Origin: Anaerolineae bacterium
GTDB lineage: Bacteria; Chloroflexota; Anaerolineae; Aggregatilineales; Phototrophicaceae
Assembly: GCA_022824465.1 (NCBI GenBank)
Contig: JAJDZV010000009.1
Span: 62,001 to 126,000 of the forward strand
Direction of reading: 5' to 3'
DNA: 64,000 bases
Below the pieces are notes generated by a model. It did not search any database, was not told the DNA's origin, and worked only from the letters and a program-made list of their open reading frames with translations. Position 1 is the first letter of the stretch. Every line of letters begins with the position of its first letter. The translations under genes were made by a program, and so were the position numbers. Of the stretch, positions 33,109 through 41,882 are shown piece after piece.

Positions 33109-35574
33109 TCAACACAAAATGCTTGTCGAACGTGAAGTTTTTCGCCCCCGCAGCCGCAGCGAGTTGCTCACCACGAAGACGCTCGAAAAAGCCATGGCCG
33201 CGGCCGCGAACATGGGCAGGAGGCCGCCCAGCATGGCGACGGGGATCAGCACGATGTTGTAGATGAACGCCCAGAAGAGGTTCTGATGGATGGCGCGCAG
33301 GGTGGCTCGGCTCAGGGCGATTGCTTGACCGACCGCCCGCAAGTCGCCGCGGACCAGGGTGACGTCAGCCGCTTCGATGGCGATATCAGCGCCGCTGCCG
33401 ATGGCGAAACCGACATCCGCTTGCGCCAGGGCGGGGGCGTCGTTGATGCCATCGCCGACCATGGCGACGCGCGCGCCTTCGGCTTGCAGCTGCTGCACCG
33501 CGCCGGCTTTATCGGCCGGCAGGACTTCGGCCAGGACGCGCTCGATGCCGGCTTCGCTGGCGATGGCGTCGGCGGTACCCTGATTGTCACCGGTGATGAG
33601 GGTGACGGAAAGTCCGTCCGCTTGCAGTGACTTGATGGCGGCGGCTGAGTTCGGTTTGAGTTGGTCGCCGATGGCGATGGCGCCGGCAAGAGTTTCATCC
33701 AGCGCTAGCAGGACGACAGTCTGTCCGCGGTTTTGCAGACGCTTGATATCGGCTTCGAGGGGGCTGAGGTCGATGGCTTGGGCGCGCAGGAAATTCGGGC
33801 TGCCGATGAGGACGGTGCGGTCGGCGACGGTGGCGCTGAGTCCGCGGCCGGGGTGTGCCTCAAAATCGTCCAGCGGCAGGGGCTGAATGCCACGCGCTTT
33901 GGCGGCGTTCACGACGGCTGAAGCCAGGGGATGCTCGCTGACGCTTTCGGCGGAGGCGCTGAATTGCAGCAGCGCATGTTCGTCGAAGTCGGGCGCGGGC
34001 AGGATTTCTGTCACGCTGGGTTTGCCTTGCGTGACGGTGCCGGTCTTGTCGAGCAGGACGTTGGTCAAGGCGCCAGCGCGTTCCAGGGCTTCGCTGTCGC
34101 GAAAGAGGATGCCGTTTTCAGCGCCGCGGCCGGTGCCGACCATGATGGCGGTGGGCGTGGCCAGACCCAGGGCGCAGGGGCAGGCGATGACGAGCACGGC
34201 GATCATGTTGAGGATGGCTTGCGGGAATGGCGCGCCTCCGATAGTGAGCCAGCCGAGAAGCGTGAGCAGCGCCAGGACGATGACTAGCGGCACAAAGTAG
34301 GCGGAGACGCGGTCGGCGACTGCCTGGATGGGCGCTTTGCTGGCTTGGGCGTTTTCGACCAGGCGGATGATCTGCGCCAGGACGGTGTCGCGGCCGACGC
34401 GCTGGGCTTCGATGATCAGTCGTCCTTGCTGATTGATGGTCCCGCCATAGACGTCGGCGGCGGCCGCTTTGTCGACGGGCAGACTTTCGCCGGTGAGCAT
34501 GGATTCGTCGACGGCGGAGCGTCCGTCGGTCACGATGGCGTCGACTGGGATGCGCTCGCCCGGCTTGACCAGCAGCAGATCGCCCGGTGCTACTTCGTCG
34601 ATCGGGATGGCTTTCTCTTTGCCATCGCTGAGGAGGGTGGCGGTTTTCGGCGCCAGGCTTATCAGTTTCTTGATGGCGGCGCTGGTTCTTCCTTTGGCGC
34701 GCGCTTCCAGCAGTTTGCCGAGGGTTATGAGGGTGAGGATAACGGCGGCGGATTCGAAGTAGTCGGATTTGCCGACCACGTCGGTGAAGCTGAAGACGAT
34801 GCCGAGCAGCACGATGATGCCATAGACATAAGCGGCGATGGAGCCCATCGCGACCAGCACATCCATATTGGCGCTGCGGTTGCGCAGGGATTTGAGCGCG
34901 CCGCTGAGGTATTGCCGTCCAAGCAGGAGCATGACGGGGGTAGCGAGCGCGGCGAAGATGAAGAGCCAGATGTCATTCATCAGCCAGGCGAAGTTATCGG
35001 CGAGCAAGGGAATTCGGTGCATGAAGTGGCGCGTCATGCTGAGGATGGTGAGCGGGATGGTGAAGGCAGCGCCGATTTTGACGAGCCTTTCTTGGCGGAC
35101 GATCTCGGCTTGGCGGGCGGCGGCTTCGGCGTCTTCGGGCGCATTGGAGTCTGATATGTCGATGACGCCATAGCCGGCGCGCTCGACGGCGTCGACCAGG
35201 TCATGGCGGCGGGTGACGCCGGGCAGGTAATTCACGCTGGCTTTTTCGCTGGCGAGGTTGACATTGGCGCTGATGACGCCATCGACTGTGCTCAAGGCGC
35301 GAGCGACGTTCTTTTGGCACATGGCGCAGGTCATGCCGGTGATGGGAAGATCAATGGTTGCGGCGGCGACGCCGTAGCCGGATTTCTCGAGGCGGTCGAT
35401 GAGATCGCTAGCTTTTACGCGGGCGGCGTCGTAGTTGACGGCGGCTTTTTCGGTGGCGAGGTTGACGCTGACATCGGCGACGCCGTCGGCGCGTTTGAGG
35501 CTGCGCTCGACATTTTTGACGCACATGGCGCAGGTCATGCCAGTGACTGGCAGGGTAATCTGTTTTGTTGTCAT
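33109..35574 (-). CDS. copA: Copper-translocating P1B-type ATPase with two HMA domains
   Basis: 821 residues. Two N-terminal HMA domains each carry GMTCAMC (near residues 13 and 84). The P-type core follows: TGESLP, CPC in IACPCALGLATPTAIM (the transmembrane Cu site), phosphorylation motif DKTGTVTQG, the HP motif in SEHPLASA and GDGINDAPALAQADV. The C-terminal TM pair has YNIVLIPVAMLGG and MAFSSVFVVSNSLRL, which supply the Tyr/Asn and Met/Ser residues of Cu(I) pumps. It exports cytosolic Cu(I). The gene is solitary; the possible chaperone is the HMA protein at 25396. A CATAAT-like box lies near 35598-35603 upstream. Confidence 0.96.
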   Translation of the reverse strand: MTTKQITLPVTGMTCAMCVKNVERSLKRADGVADVSVNLATEKAAVNYDAARVKASDLIDRLEKSGYGVAAATIDLPITGMTCAMCQKNVARALSTVDGVISANVNLASEKASVNYLPGVTRRHDLVDAVERAGYGVIDISDSNAPEDAEAAARQAEIVRQERLVKIGAAFTIPLTILSMTRHFMHRIPLLADNFAWLMNDIWLFIFAALATPVMLLLGRQYLSGALKSLRNRSANMDVLVAMGSIAAYVYGIIVLLGIVFSFTDVVGKSDYFESAAVILTLITLGKLLEARAKGRTSAAIKKLISLAPKTATLLSDGKEKAIPIDEVAPGDLLLVKPGERIPVDAIVTDGRSAVDESMLTGESLPVDKAAAADVYGGTINQQGRLIIEAQRVGRDTVLAQIIRLVENAQASKAPIQAVADRVSAYFVPLVIVLALLTLLGWLTIGGAPFPQAILNMIAVLVIACPCALGLATPTAIMVGTGRGAENGILFRDSEALERAGALTNVLLDKTGTVTQGKPSVTEILPAPDFDEHALLQFSASAESVSEHPLASAVVNAAKARGIQPLPLDDFEAHPGRGLSATVADRTVLIGSPNFLRAQAIDLSPLEADIKRLQNRGQTVVLLALDETLAGAIAIGDQLKPNSAAAIKSLQADGLSVTLITGDNQGTADAIASEAGIERVLAEVLPADKAGAVQQLQAEGARVAMVGDGINDAPALAQADVGFAIGSGADIAIEAADVTLVRGDLRAVGQAIALSRATLRAIHQNLFWAFIYNIVLIPVAMLGGLLPMFAAAAMAFSSVFVVSNSLRLRGRKTSRSTSILC

Positions 35575-35654
35575 GGTTTTCGCGTTCTGTTGGCGTGATT
35601 ATGACGCATTCCAGTCCGGTTGCCTTACGAGATGGCGACGGCTGGGCGCGCGCT

Positions 35655-37001
35655 TCAAGCGTCGGCGGGGAGGAGCGGGATGGCGGCGCAGTCCCCGGCG
35701 AAGCTGGTCACGTTGATGCGTACCCAAACGCTATCGGCGAGCTTCCACCAGGGCAGTTGATCGGCGCCGATGCTGCGGGCGATGGGCTTGGCGCTATCGC
35801 GATTGGCCATGACGGCGATGAGCGAGGCAGCGGGATCGGGACGGGAGCGGAGGTTGGCGCCGTCGAGGCCGGCGGCGATGGCGCAGTCGTCGTTATCGCT
35901 CAAGCCTTCGAGGGGGCTGGCGCCGGGTGGCGCGGGCTGGGCGACGGCGTAGACAGCCAGGCGGACGCGGCCCGGATAGATCAGGCCGTCGACCGGCAGG
36001 CTTAGCAAGGCGTGATAGTCATAGGCGCGGGGTTCGCTCGGCGGGTCGGTCGGATTCAGCGCGCCGTCGGCCGCTATTTCGAGCGCCACGGAGGTCTTGA
36101 AGCCGCTGTTGACTTCGCGCTCGACGCCGGCGGCGCGGACGTAAGCCAAGCCGTCCAAGACGTGAATATGCGCGCCGCTGTTAACGGTCGTCTGGAGCCA
36201 GGCGGCGCCGCTGAGCCGCAGACGGATGCCGTTGATTGAGAATTGGCGGGGCGAAATGAAGCGCGGCGTTTGCAGCAGGAGGCCGCTCTCCGGGCTGGCA
36301 GGGCAGGGGGCGTCGTCGATGCCGCTGCGGAAGTCGAGGCTTTGCCAGGGCAGCCAGATTGGCGCGGGGTCGGCCTCGGCGGCGAATATGGGCAGGTGGT
36401 CGCCGATATCGCTGAGGACTTCGCGGCTCATCCAGCCGAGCATATCGGGTTGAGCGTAGACACGCAGCCAGTTGCGATTGGGGCTGGCGGCGATGGCTTT
36501 GACGGTGGTTCTGACGGCGACGGGTTTGACGATGTCCGCTTCTGTGCTGGGCTCGGCGCGCAGGTAGGCGCCACGCGCGGCGATGACGGCGGCATCGACC
36601 AGGGGGGATGGCCTTGGCTTTTGCCGGTGGAAGAAGAGAGCAGTATTGCCGAGCGCCAGCAGAGCGGTTGGTTCGGCTTCGAGACCGTCGTAGGGGTAAG
36701 CGGGAAAGACAGCGCGAGCGACGCCCCAGGTATTGTCTTCGCTGCTAACGCTCAGCCAGTCAATATCGTCAAGCGGGATGGCGTCGCCGGGGCGCTCCAG
36801 GCGAAGGGGATTCGTTGGCGGCCCCCGGAAGACGGGCGACACGGTGGAGCTTCCCAGGCAGAGCGTTCCCGAGTCTTGTTCGGCGCAGACGTCGGCGAGG
36901 TTTGCCAGCGCATCAAGCAGTCCAGCCGGGCATTCACGGCTTTGCGCCAGGGTTATGGCGCACATGAGCAATGCAAGGATTGGAGCGACGCATCGTCTCA
37001 T
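35655..37001 (-). CDS. Secreted SH3-type domain protein
   Basis: 448 residues from the ATG at 37001 (AGGGGG upstream); the extension to 37049 is rejected. A signal peptide is clear: MRRC, hydrophobic APILALLMCAITLA, then QSRECPAG. Two bacterial SH3-like segments are seen: one about midway (ARGAYLRAEPSTEADIVKPV ending NWLRVYAQPDMLGWM) and one near the C terminus (GANLRSRPDPAASLIAVM ending VWVRI). Between them is a beta-rich region. Cysteines in pairs suggest disulphides. Such extracytoplasmic SH3 proteins are common in Anaerolineae and may bind wall or ligand; no enzyme motif is visible. Confidence 0.72.
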   Translation of the reverse strand: MRRCVAPILALLMCAITLAQSRECPAGLLDALANLADVCAEQDSGTLCLGSSTVSPVFRGPPTNPLRLERPGDAIPLDDIDWLSVSSEDNTWGVARAVFPAYPYDGLEAEPTALLALGNTALFFHRQKPRPSPLVDAAVIAARGAYLRAEPSTEADIVKPVAVRTTVKAIAASPNRNWLRVYAQPDMLGWMSREVLSDIGDHLPIFAAEADPAPIWLPWQSLDFRSGIDDAPCPASPESGLLLQTPRFISPRQFSINGIRLRLSGAAWLQTTVNSGAHIHVLDGLAYVRAAGVEREVNSGFKTSVALEIAADGALNPTDPPSEPRAYDYHALLSLPVDGLIYPGRVRLAVYAVAQPAPPGASPLEGLSDNDDCAIAAGLDGANLRSRPDPAASLIAVMANRDSAKPIARSIGADQLPWWKLADSVWVRINVTSFAGDCAAIPLLPADA

Positions 37002-37066
37002 TAGACGATCCCCCTGTCGTTCGCCACCAAGCCTTATGATACATGCCAAGCCAATATAGCGATAAT

Positions 37067-37633
37067 CTAGCGGTCGCGACGTTGGTAATGCAGCAGGACA
37101 TTGCCGCTATCGAAGGTCCAGGTTTTCAGCAGTTGCAGATTGGCGCGCGCGCCGCCGTCAAACATGGTCAAGCCGGCGCCGGCAATATATGGCGTGACGA
37201 CGATGAGGTATTGATCAATCAAGTCGCGGGCGGCCAGTTGCTTGACGATGGAGCCGCTGCCGAAGATGGCGATGTCGCCGCCGTCGGCCGTTTTCAGCCG
37301 GCGCGCTTCAGCGATGAGGTCGCCCTTTATCAGGCTGGAATTGACCCAGGTGGTTTGGCTCAGCGTGCGGGAAGCCACGAGCTTGTTGAGACCGTTCAGT
37401 TCAGCGGAGACCTCGCGCAGCGCTGGGTCGGCGGCGGGGTCGTCGGCGATGTGGCTCCAGAAGCTCTCGAAGAGTTGGTATGTGACGCGACCGAAAAGTA
37501 GCGCATCGGATTTATAGATTTCATGCGCGATCACATCGATCGCGGGATCGTGGATAAACCAGTCCATTTCGCCATTGGGGCCGGCGATGAAGCCGTCGAG
37601 CGAGATGCGATTGTAGACCATTATGCGAGCCAT
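37067..37633 (-). CDS. Dihydrofolate reductase-like (RibD C-terminal) protein
   Basis: 188 residues. The RibD_C/DHFR-like fold is shown by YNRISLDGFIAGPNGEMDW at the N terminus, DALLFGRVTYQLFESFW, and the NADPH-binding stretch DIAIFGSGSIVKQLAARDLI. Members of this YyaP/YwjB-like family are NADPH-dependent reductases of unassigned substrate, not true folate enzymes. It lies 23 bases downstream of mce on the same strand and may be co-transcribed with it. Confidence 0.85.
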   Translation of the reverse strand: MARIMVYNRISLDGFIAGPNGEMDWFIHDPAIDVIAHEIYKSDALLFGRVTYQLFESFWSHIADDPAADPALREVSAELNGLNKLVASRTLSQTTWVNSSLIKGDLIAEARRLKTADGGDIAIFGSGSIVKQLAARDLIDQYLIVVTPYIAGAGLTMFDGGARANLQLLKTWTFDSGNVLLHYQRRDR

Positions 37634-37656
37634 CGTATGTTTCCCTTCCTTGGTGA

Positions 37657-38061
37657 TTATCGCTTGCGTTCGTAGAGTTCGAGCAGGACGCCGCCGGCGC
37701 TCTTGGGATGGATGAAGGCGTAACGTTTGCCGTCGCGTTTGCGGGGCGTCTCGTTGATGAGTTCGCAGCCGCGGGCGCTAAGTTCCGCGAGTTTGGCGTC
37801 CAGGTCGGGCACTTCTAGGCAGAGATGGTGCAGGCCGGGTCCGCGCTGCGCCAGGAATTTGGCGACGCCGCTATCGGAGGATGTTGGTTTGAGCAGTTCA
37901 ATATGGGCGTCGCCGAGTTCGAGAAAGGCGATATCGACCGCTTCATCCGGCACTGATTGGACGACGCTGGCCTTCAAGCCGAGTCCCTCGCGCCAGAAAC
38001 GCAAGGCGGCGTCGAGGTCATCGACGACAATGGCGAGATGGTTGAGCCCAATGTCAGTCAT
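37657..38061 (-). CDS. mce: Methylmalonyl-CoA epimerase
   Basis: 134 residues, typical length. Two VOC-fold beta-alpha-beta-beta-beta units are seen: LNHLAIVVDDLDAALRFW with the metal His, DIAFLELGDAHIELLKP, GPGLHHLCLEVPDLDAKL with the second His, and the terminal GGVLLELYE with a metal Glu. The enzyme converts (S)- to (R)-methylmalonyl-CoA between propionyl-CoA carboxylase and the B12 mutase. It is divergent from an acyl-CoA dehydrogenase and 5 kb from an acyl-CoA carboxylase operon, which fits a propionyl-CoA route. No mutase gene is in the window. Confidence 0.92.
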   Translation of the reverse strand: MTDIGLNHLAIVVDDLDAALRFWREGLGLKASVVQSVPDEAVDIAFLELGDAHIELLKPTSSDSGVAKFLAQRGPGLHHLCLEVPDLDAKLAELSARGCELINETPRKRDGKRYAFIHPKSAGGVLLELYERKR

Positions 38062-38076
38062 GCGAATACGCGTTTC

Positions 38077-38122
38077 TACCCCATCCCCCAGCCCCTACCC
38101 CAGCAAGCTAGGGAAGGGGAGC
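38077..38122 (+). repeat. Dispersed C-rich/G-rich hairpin repeat (family B), copy 1
   Basis: C-rich tract followed by a hairpin: CCCCT (38092-38096) pairs with AGGGG (38115-38119), and CCC (38098-38100) with GGG (38111-38113). It lies just upstream of mce. Similar units occur at 38928, 40619 and 44647. Confidence 0.6.
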
Positions 38123-38141
38123 ACGGCTACGTCTGTTTGAA

Positions 38142-38150
38142 TGTTATAAT
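38142..38150 (+). promoter_or_regulatory. Candidate extended -10 promoter of the acyl-CoA dehydrogenase
   Basis: TGTTATAAT is a perfect TATAAT with the TGn extension. The dehydrogenase ATG is at 38370, so a leader of about 210 bases would result. In the gap 38062-38369 I see only this box, the family B repeat and no convincing gene; a 61-codon frame at 38161-38346 has no ribosome-binding site. Confidence 0.45.
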
Positions 38151-38369
38151 GAGAGACTGAATGCGGAAAGCGCATCGGCGGCGATTGCATGCGCGACTTA
38201 TTCGTTCAATCGTCCATGACTTGGCCAGCGCCACTTCACGAATGGAGACGGAAAGAGTCGAATGGGAATCGATAAGCGCGTCATCGCAAATACAACCTTA
38301 TCCCGGGAAGAGATCAAGGACAGAGCGCATAATCGCAGTTGATTGAAATCGAGACCCTGGAGAGCCAAT

Positions 38370-39590
38370 ATGGTCGTAAACGAAACGGAGCGTCCGCTGA
38401 GCCTCGAAATGACCGCGGAGCATGACATGCTGCTGACGGCGGTCCGCGACTTTGCCCAGAGAGAGATCGCGCCAGTGGCGGCGGAGTTTGATGAGTCGGG
38501 CGAGTTCCCGCTGGACACAGTCCGCAAGATGGGCGAGATGGGCTTGATGGGCATTGAGGTGCCGGAGGAATATGGCGGCGCGGGCATGGATACGCTGGCG
38601 CATGTCTTGACCATGATCGAGATCGCCAAAGCCGATGCCAGCCACAGCACGATCCTGAGCGTGAACAATTCGCTCTATTGCAATGGCATCCTCTGGTTCG
38701 GCACGGAAGCGCAGAAGCGGGAGTGGATCACGCCCGTTGCCAGCGGCGCGGAAGTCGGCGCCTACAGCCTGACTGAGCCGATGTCGGGCAGCGACGCCGG
38801 CAATATGGCGAGCCGCGCTATGCTCAACGAGGCCGGGACGCATTACATCATCAACGGGCGCAAGAGCTGGGTGACCAGCGCGCCGTTTGCCGATCGCATC
38901 GTGCTTTTCACCATGACGGCGGACCACCTCCCTCAATCCCCCAATCTGGATAGGGGGACGACTCACCGCAACATCACCGCGTTTCTAGTAGATACGAGCC
39001 AGCCGGGGTTTAGCCGGGGCAAAACCGAGCCCAAGCTGGGCATACGCGCCAGCGCGACCAGCGAGATCATCTTCGATGATTACGCTTGTCCGGTGGAGAA
39101 TGTGCTGGGTGGCGTTGGGCAGGGTTTCAAGATTGCGATGACGGTGCTGGATGCCGGGCGCATCGGCATTGCGGCGCAGGCGCTTGGCATCGCCGAGGCG
39201 GCTTATGAGGCGGCTTTGATCTATGCGCGGGAACGGGAGGCTTTCGGCGCGCCAATCGGCTCGTATCAGATGATTCAGCAGAAGATCGCTGATATGAAGA
39301 CGCGGATGGAAGCAGGACGGGCGCTGATTTACCAGGCGATCATCGCCAAGGAGCGGGCGTTGACGAGCGGCGGCCGCTATACCACCGAAGCGAGCATGGC
39401 GAAGCTCTTCTGCAGCGAGGCGGCGGCATACGTCACGGACGAGGCGCTGCAGATCCACGGAGGCATGGGTTATAGCAAGGAGATGCCGCTGGAGCGTTAT
39501 TATCGCGATGCGCGCATCACACGCATCTACGAAGGCACGAGCGAGATTCAGCGCATGGTCATCGCTCGCAATGAATTGGGGTTGCGATGA
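38370..39590 (+). CDS. Acyl-CoA dehydrogenase with a repeat-derived insert
   Basis: 406 residues from ATG 38370 with GGAG upstream. The family landmarks are VPEEYGGAGMD, SLTEPMSGSDAGNM (FAD/substrate side), SWVTSAPFADRIVLF, KLGIRASATSEIIFDD, QIHGGMGYSKEMPLERYYRDARI, and the catalytic Glu in IYEGTSEIQRMVIAR, as in short/medium-chain enzymes. Residues about 187-198 (LPQSPNLDRGTT) are an insert absent from typical relatives; its DNA is a family B hairpin repeat. The downstream oxidoreductase overlaps by ATGA, so the two form an operon. Substrate chain length is not certain. Confidence 0.9.
   Translation: MVVNETERPLSLEMTAEHDMLLTAVRDFAQREIAPVAAEFDESGEFPLDTVRKMGEMGLMGIEVPEEYGGAGMDTLAHVLTMIEIAKADASHSTILSVNNSLYCNGILWFGTEAQKREWITPVASGAEVGAYSLTEPMSGSDAGNMASRAMLNEAGTHYIINGRKSWVTSAPFADRIVLFTMTADHLPQSPNLDRGTTHRNITAFLVDTSQPGFSRGKTEPKLGIRASATSEIIFDDYACPVENVLGGVGQGFKIAMTVLDAGRIGIAAQALGIAEAAYEAALIYAREREAFGAPIGSYQMIQQKIADMKTRMEAGRALIYQAIIAKERALTSGGRYTTEASMAKLFCSEAAAYVTDEALQIHGGMGYSKEMPLERYYRDARITRIYEGTSEIQRMVIARNELGLR
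38928..38963 (+). repeat. Family B repeat inserted in frame within the acyl-CoA dehydrogenase
   Basis: 36 bases (12 codons) containing TCCCCC and GGGGGA arms around a 10-base loop. It is flanked on both sides by CAC (38925-38927 and 38964-38966), which may be a 3-bp target duplication. The reading frame continues through it. Confidence 0.6.
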
Positions 39591-40618
39591 GAGCAGCGGT
39601 CTTGACAGGACACGGCGGCGCAGAGGTCGTCAATTATCGGGAAGATATGCCGATCCCGGAGCCGGGCGCGGGGCAGGTACGAGTTGCCGTTCGCGCGGCG
39701 GCGGTAAACCGGCTGGACTTGTTTGTGCGGGTTGGCTGGCGTGGTTTGGAATTGGCGTTTCCGCATGTGATTTGCGCGGATGGCGCCGGCGTGGTGGACG
39801 CGGTTGGCGAAGGCGTGAGGCAAGTGGCGGCGGGCGACCATGTCTGCATTGATCCGACGATTGTGCCACCGGATGATCCGGCGCTGCAGACGGGCTTGGA
39901 GAATCAGACGCGCATCGCCATCCTGGGCGAGCATCACAGCGGGACGGCGGCGGAGTATGTCGTGCTGCCGCAGCGCAACTTGCTCAAGATGCCGGCGGAC
40001 TTCGACTTCGGCGAGGCGGCCGCGGCGGGCCTGGTCGGGGTGACAGCCTGGCATTCGCTGATCACGCGGGGCGGCTTGACGGCGGGCGAGTCAGTGCTGA
40101 TTGTAGGCGCGGGCGGCGGCGTCAACAGTATTAGCATTCAGATCGCCAAGCTGGCGGGCGCCAAAGTGTATGTCGTGGGCAGCAATGCCGAGAAATGCCG
40201 TCAAGCCGAGGCGATCGGCGCGGATGTGACGATCAATCGGCAGGAAGACGAGGCTTGGTCGCGGACGCTTTACAAGCTGACGAATCGGCGCGGGGTCGAT
40301 GTGGTGGTGGACAATGTGGGCGCGGCGACCCTTGGGCAGAGTCTGCGGGCTTGTCGCATGGGCGGGCGGATTCTGATCGTCGGCGGGACGAGCGGTTATG
40401 ACTATGGGTTGAATCTGGCGCAGCTTTTCACGCGGCATATCGCCTTGATCGGCAGCACGATGGGACCGCACCGCGACTATGCGGCTTTTATGGAGCAGGT
40501 CTTCGCCGGGCGGATCACGCCGGTTGTTGGGGCGCGTCTGCCCTTGCGCGAGGCGCGCGCCGCGCAAGAGATGCTGGCGGGGTATGAGGTGTTCGGGAAG
40601 ATCGTGCTGGAGGTTTAG
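39587..40618 (+). CDS. MDR-family NADPH:quinone oxidoreductase/zinc-less alcohol dehydrogenase
   Basis: 343 residues. N-terminal GroES-like domain (PEPGAGQVRVAVRAAAVNRLDLFVR, then GADGVGD-like CADGAGVVDAVGEG) and Rossmann domain with VLIVGAGGGVNSISIQIAKLAGA, then GSNAEKCRQAEAIGAD. Catalytic Zn ligands are partly present (Cys in VICADG; no clear GHExxG), so it resembles the quinone oxidoreductase/enoyl reductase branch. Starts inside the ATGA of the dehydrogenase stop, so co-translation is likely; it may act on the same pathway's enoyl or hydroxy intermediate. The C terminus is followed at once by a family B repeat. Confidence 0.85.
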   Translation: MRAAVLTGHGGAEVVNYREDMPIPEPGAGQVRVAVRAAAVNRLDLFVRVGWRGLELAFPHVICADGAGVVDAVGEGVRQVAAGDHVCIDPTIVPPDDPALQTGLENQTRIAILGEHHSGTAAEYVVLPQRNLLKMPADFDFGEAAAAGLVGVTAWHSLITRGGLTAGESVLIVGAGGGVNSISIQIAKLAGAKVYVVGSNAEKCRQAEAIGADVTINRQEDEAWSRTLYKLTNRRGVDVVVDNVGAATLGQSLRACRMGGRILIVGGTSGYDYGLNLAQLFTRHIALIGSTMGPHRDYAAFMEQVFAGRITPVVGARLPLREARAAQEMLAGYEVFGKIVLEV

Positions 40619-40661
40619 CCCCCACCCCAAACCGCTCCCCCAAAATGAGGGAGGGGCTTTC
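40619..40661 (+). repeat. Family B hairpin repeat, copy 3, possible terminator
   Basis: C-rich tract and hairpin CTCCC (40635-40639)/GGGAG (40649-40653), starting directly after the stop of the oxidoreductase and followed by CTTT. It could end that transcript. Confidence 0.55.
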
Positions 40662-40784
40662 AAGAGTCTGCGTTGCGCGAATCAAGTAGATTTAATGAAT
40701 ACTGTTGCAAAGGTTCACCGGCAGACGTCACCGTAATTTAGCTCGCCTTTCCCTCTACGTGGAGGGTGGTGAAGGAAACCCAAA

Positions 40785-41261
40785 ATGCCGTTTGACGGGT
40801 CGGATGTTTACCAGTTGGCGAGCCGCTTGGGTTTGCCCGATATTGAGCGCGTGGCGGCTCGGGCCGGCGTCGTGAGCGTTTTGCAGATCACGGCATATTA
40901 TGCTGCGCGGCGCGTGCGGCATACGGTGGCGCGCGTGATTGAATATCAGTCGGGCGAGATTGAGATGAAACTGGTGTATGAAGGCGTGCGGCTGGAAAAG
41001 CCAATTCGACTGGCGATTTCAAGCGATGCCCTGGAAAAAGTGCAGTCGGTCTTGCTGAAGACGCGCTTCGGCCGGCTCGGCGACCAGGCCGATTTGTCGT
41101 ATGAGGAGCGCGGTCTGTGGCTGGTGCAGCAGGCGGCGGGAACGCATACGCACGGCATACTGATGGCGCCGGATCGCGTTGAGCCGCCCTATTCCGCCAT
41201 TGTCAATGCGATAGACGCCTACCTGCCGGAAGCGATTCGCGAGGCGCCCTTGAGGTCTTGA
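40785..41261 (+). CDS. Conserved-looking protein of unknown function
   Basis: 158 residues; I do not recognise the family. The N-terminal third (VYQLASRLGLPDIERVAARA then VSVLQITAYYAARR) looks helical. The middle (RHTVARVIEYQSGEIEMKLVYEGVRL) is beta-rich with alternating polar/hydrophobic residues, and the C-terminal part has a His-rich turn GTHTHGILM. No signal peptide, TM helix or cysteine. AAGGAA precedes the ATG. It ends 4 bases before the CYTH protein start, so it is probably translated with it and may act with it in phosphate or nucleotide metabolism; this is only context. Confidence 0.7.
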   Translation: MPFDGSDVYQLASRLGLPDIERVAARAGVVSVLQITAYYAARRVRHTVARVIEYQSGEIEMKLVYEGVRLEKPIRLAISSDALEKVQSVLLKTRFGRLGDQADLSYEERGLWLVQQAAGTHTHGILMAPDRVEPPYSAIVNAIDAYLPEAIREAPLRS

Positions 41262-41265
41262 GCCA

Positions 41266-41862
41266 ATGACGGACGACAAGTTGCAAGAGGTCGAGGTCAA
41301 GCTGCATACGCCGGATCTGGCGGCGGTTACGAAGGCGCTGGAAGAAGCGGGCGCGGTGCTGCTCAAGCCGCGCGTCTTTGAGCGGAATCTGCGCTACGAC
41401 AGCGGCGATGGCTGGCTGATGGCGGCGGGCATCGTATTGCGCCTGCGGCGGGACGAGGCGGTCAAGCTGACGTATAAGGCCGGCGGGAGCATTGAGCGCG
41501 GCATCGTCAGTCGCTTTGAGGCGGAGGTGGCGGTGAGCGATTTCGATACGATGGATCTGATTCTGCGGCGGCTGGGTTATCGGGTCGGGCTGGTTTACGA
41601 GAAGTATCGGACGACATACGAGTTGCTTGGCGCCGAAGTGGTGCTGGACGAGTTGCCGTATGGGAATTTCACCGAGATCGAGGGGGATGCGGCGACGATT
41701 GAGCGGGTAGTGGCGATGTTGGGCTTGGGCAGGTGTAGAAGGATGACGGGGAGTTATACCGATATATTTTTGAGCTTGCGGGAGCGGCTGGAGTTGGATG
41801 TGGAAGATTGCACGTTTGATGAGTTTGTGGGCGTGGATGTTGCGAGAATTCGGTTACTGTAG
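41266..41862 (+). CDS. CYTH-domain protein (class IV adenylate cyclase/triphosphatase-like)
   Basis: 198 residues. The signature ExExK is EVEVKL near the N terminus. Further tunnel-lining residues are seen in RNLRYDSGD, IVLRLRRD, VKLTYKAG, RFEAEVAV, YRTTYEL, VVLDELPYG and FTEIEGD. The family binds triphosphates with divalent metals in a beta-tunnel: CyaB-type adenylate cyclase, thiamine triphosphatase or inorganic triphosphatase. Sequence order is closest to CyaB (class IV), but reaction cannot be fixed. A CHAD protein, the usual polyphosphate-binding partner of CYTH domains, is encoded 9 kb away. Its last 100 bases drop in GC toward the TIR gene. Confidence 0.85.
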   Translation: MTDDKLQEVEVKLHTPDLAAVTKALEEAGAVLLKPRVFERNLRYDSGDGWLMAAGIVLRLRRDEAVKLTYKAGGSIERGIVSRFEAEVAVSDFDTMDLILRRLGYRVGLVYEKYRTTYELLGAEVVLDELPYGNFTEIEGDAATIERVVAMLGLGRCRRMTGSYTDIFLSLRERLELDVEDCTFDEFVGVDVARIRLL

Positions 41863-41882
41863 GCAGGGTAGAGGAGAATTCA

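Noticed and set aside
38161..38346. Small ORF of 61 codons before the acyl-CoA dehydrogenase
   Set aside because: No ribosome-binding site, no recognisable fold and strongly basic random-looking sequence.
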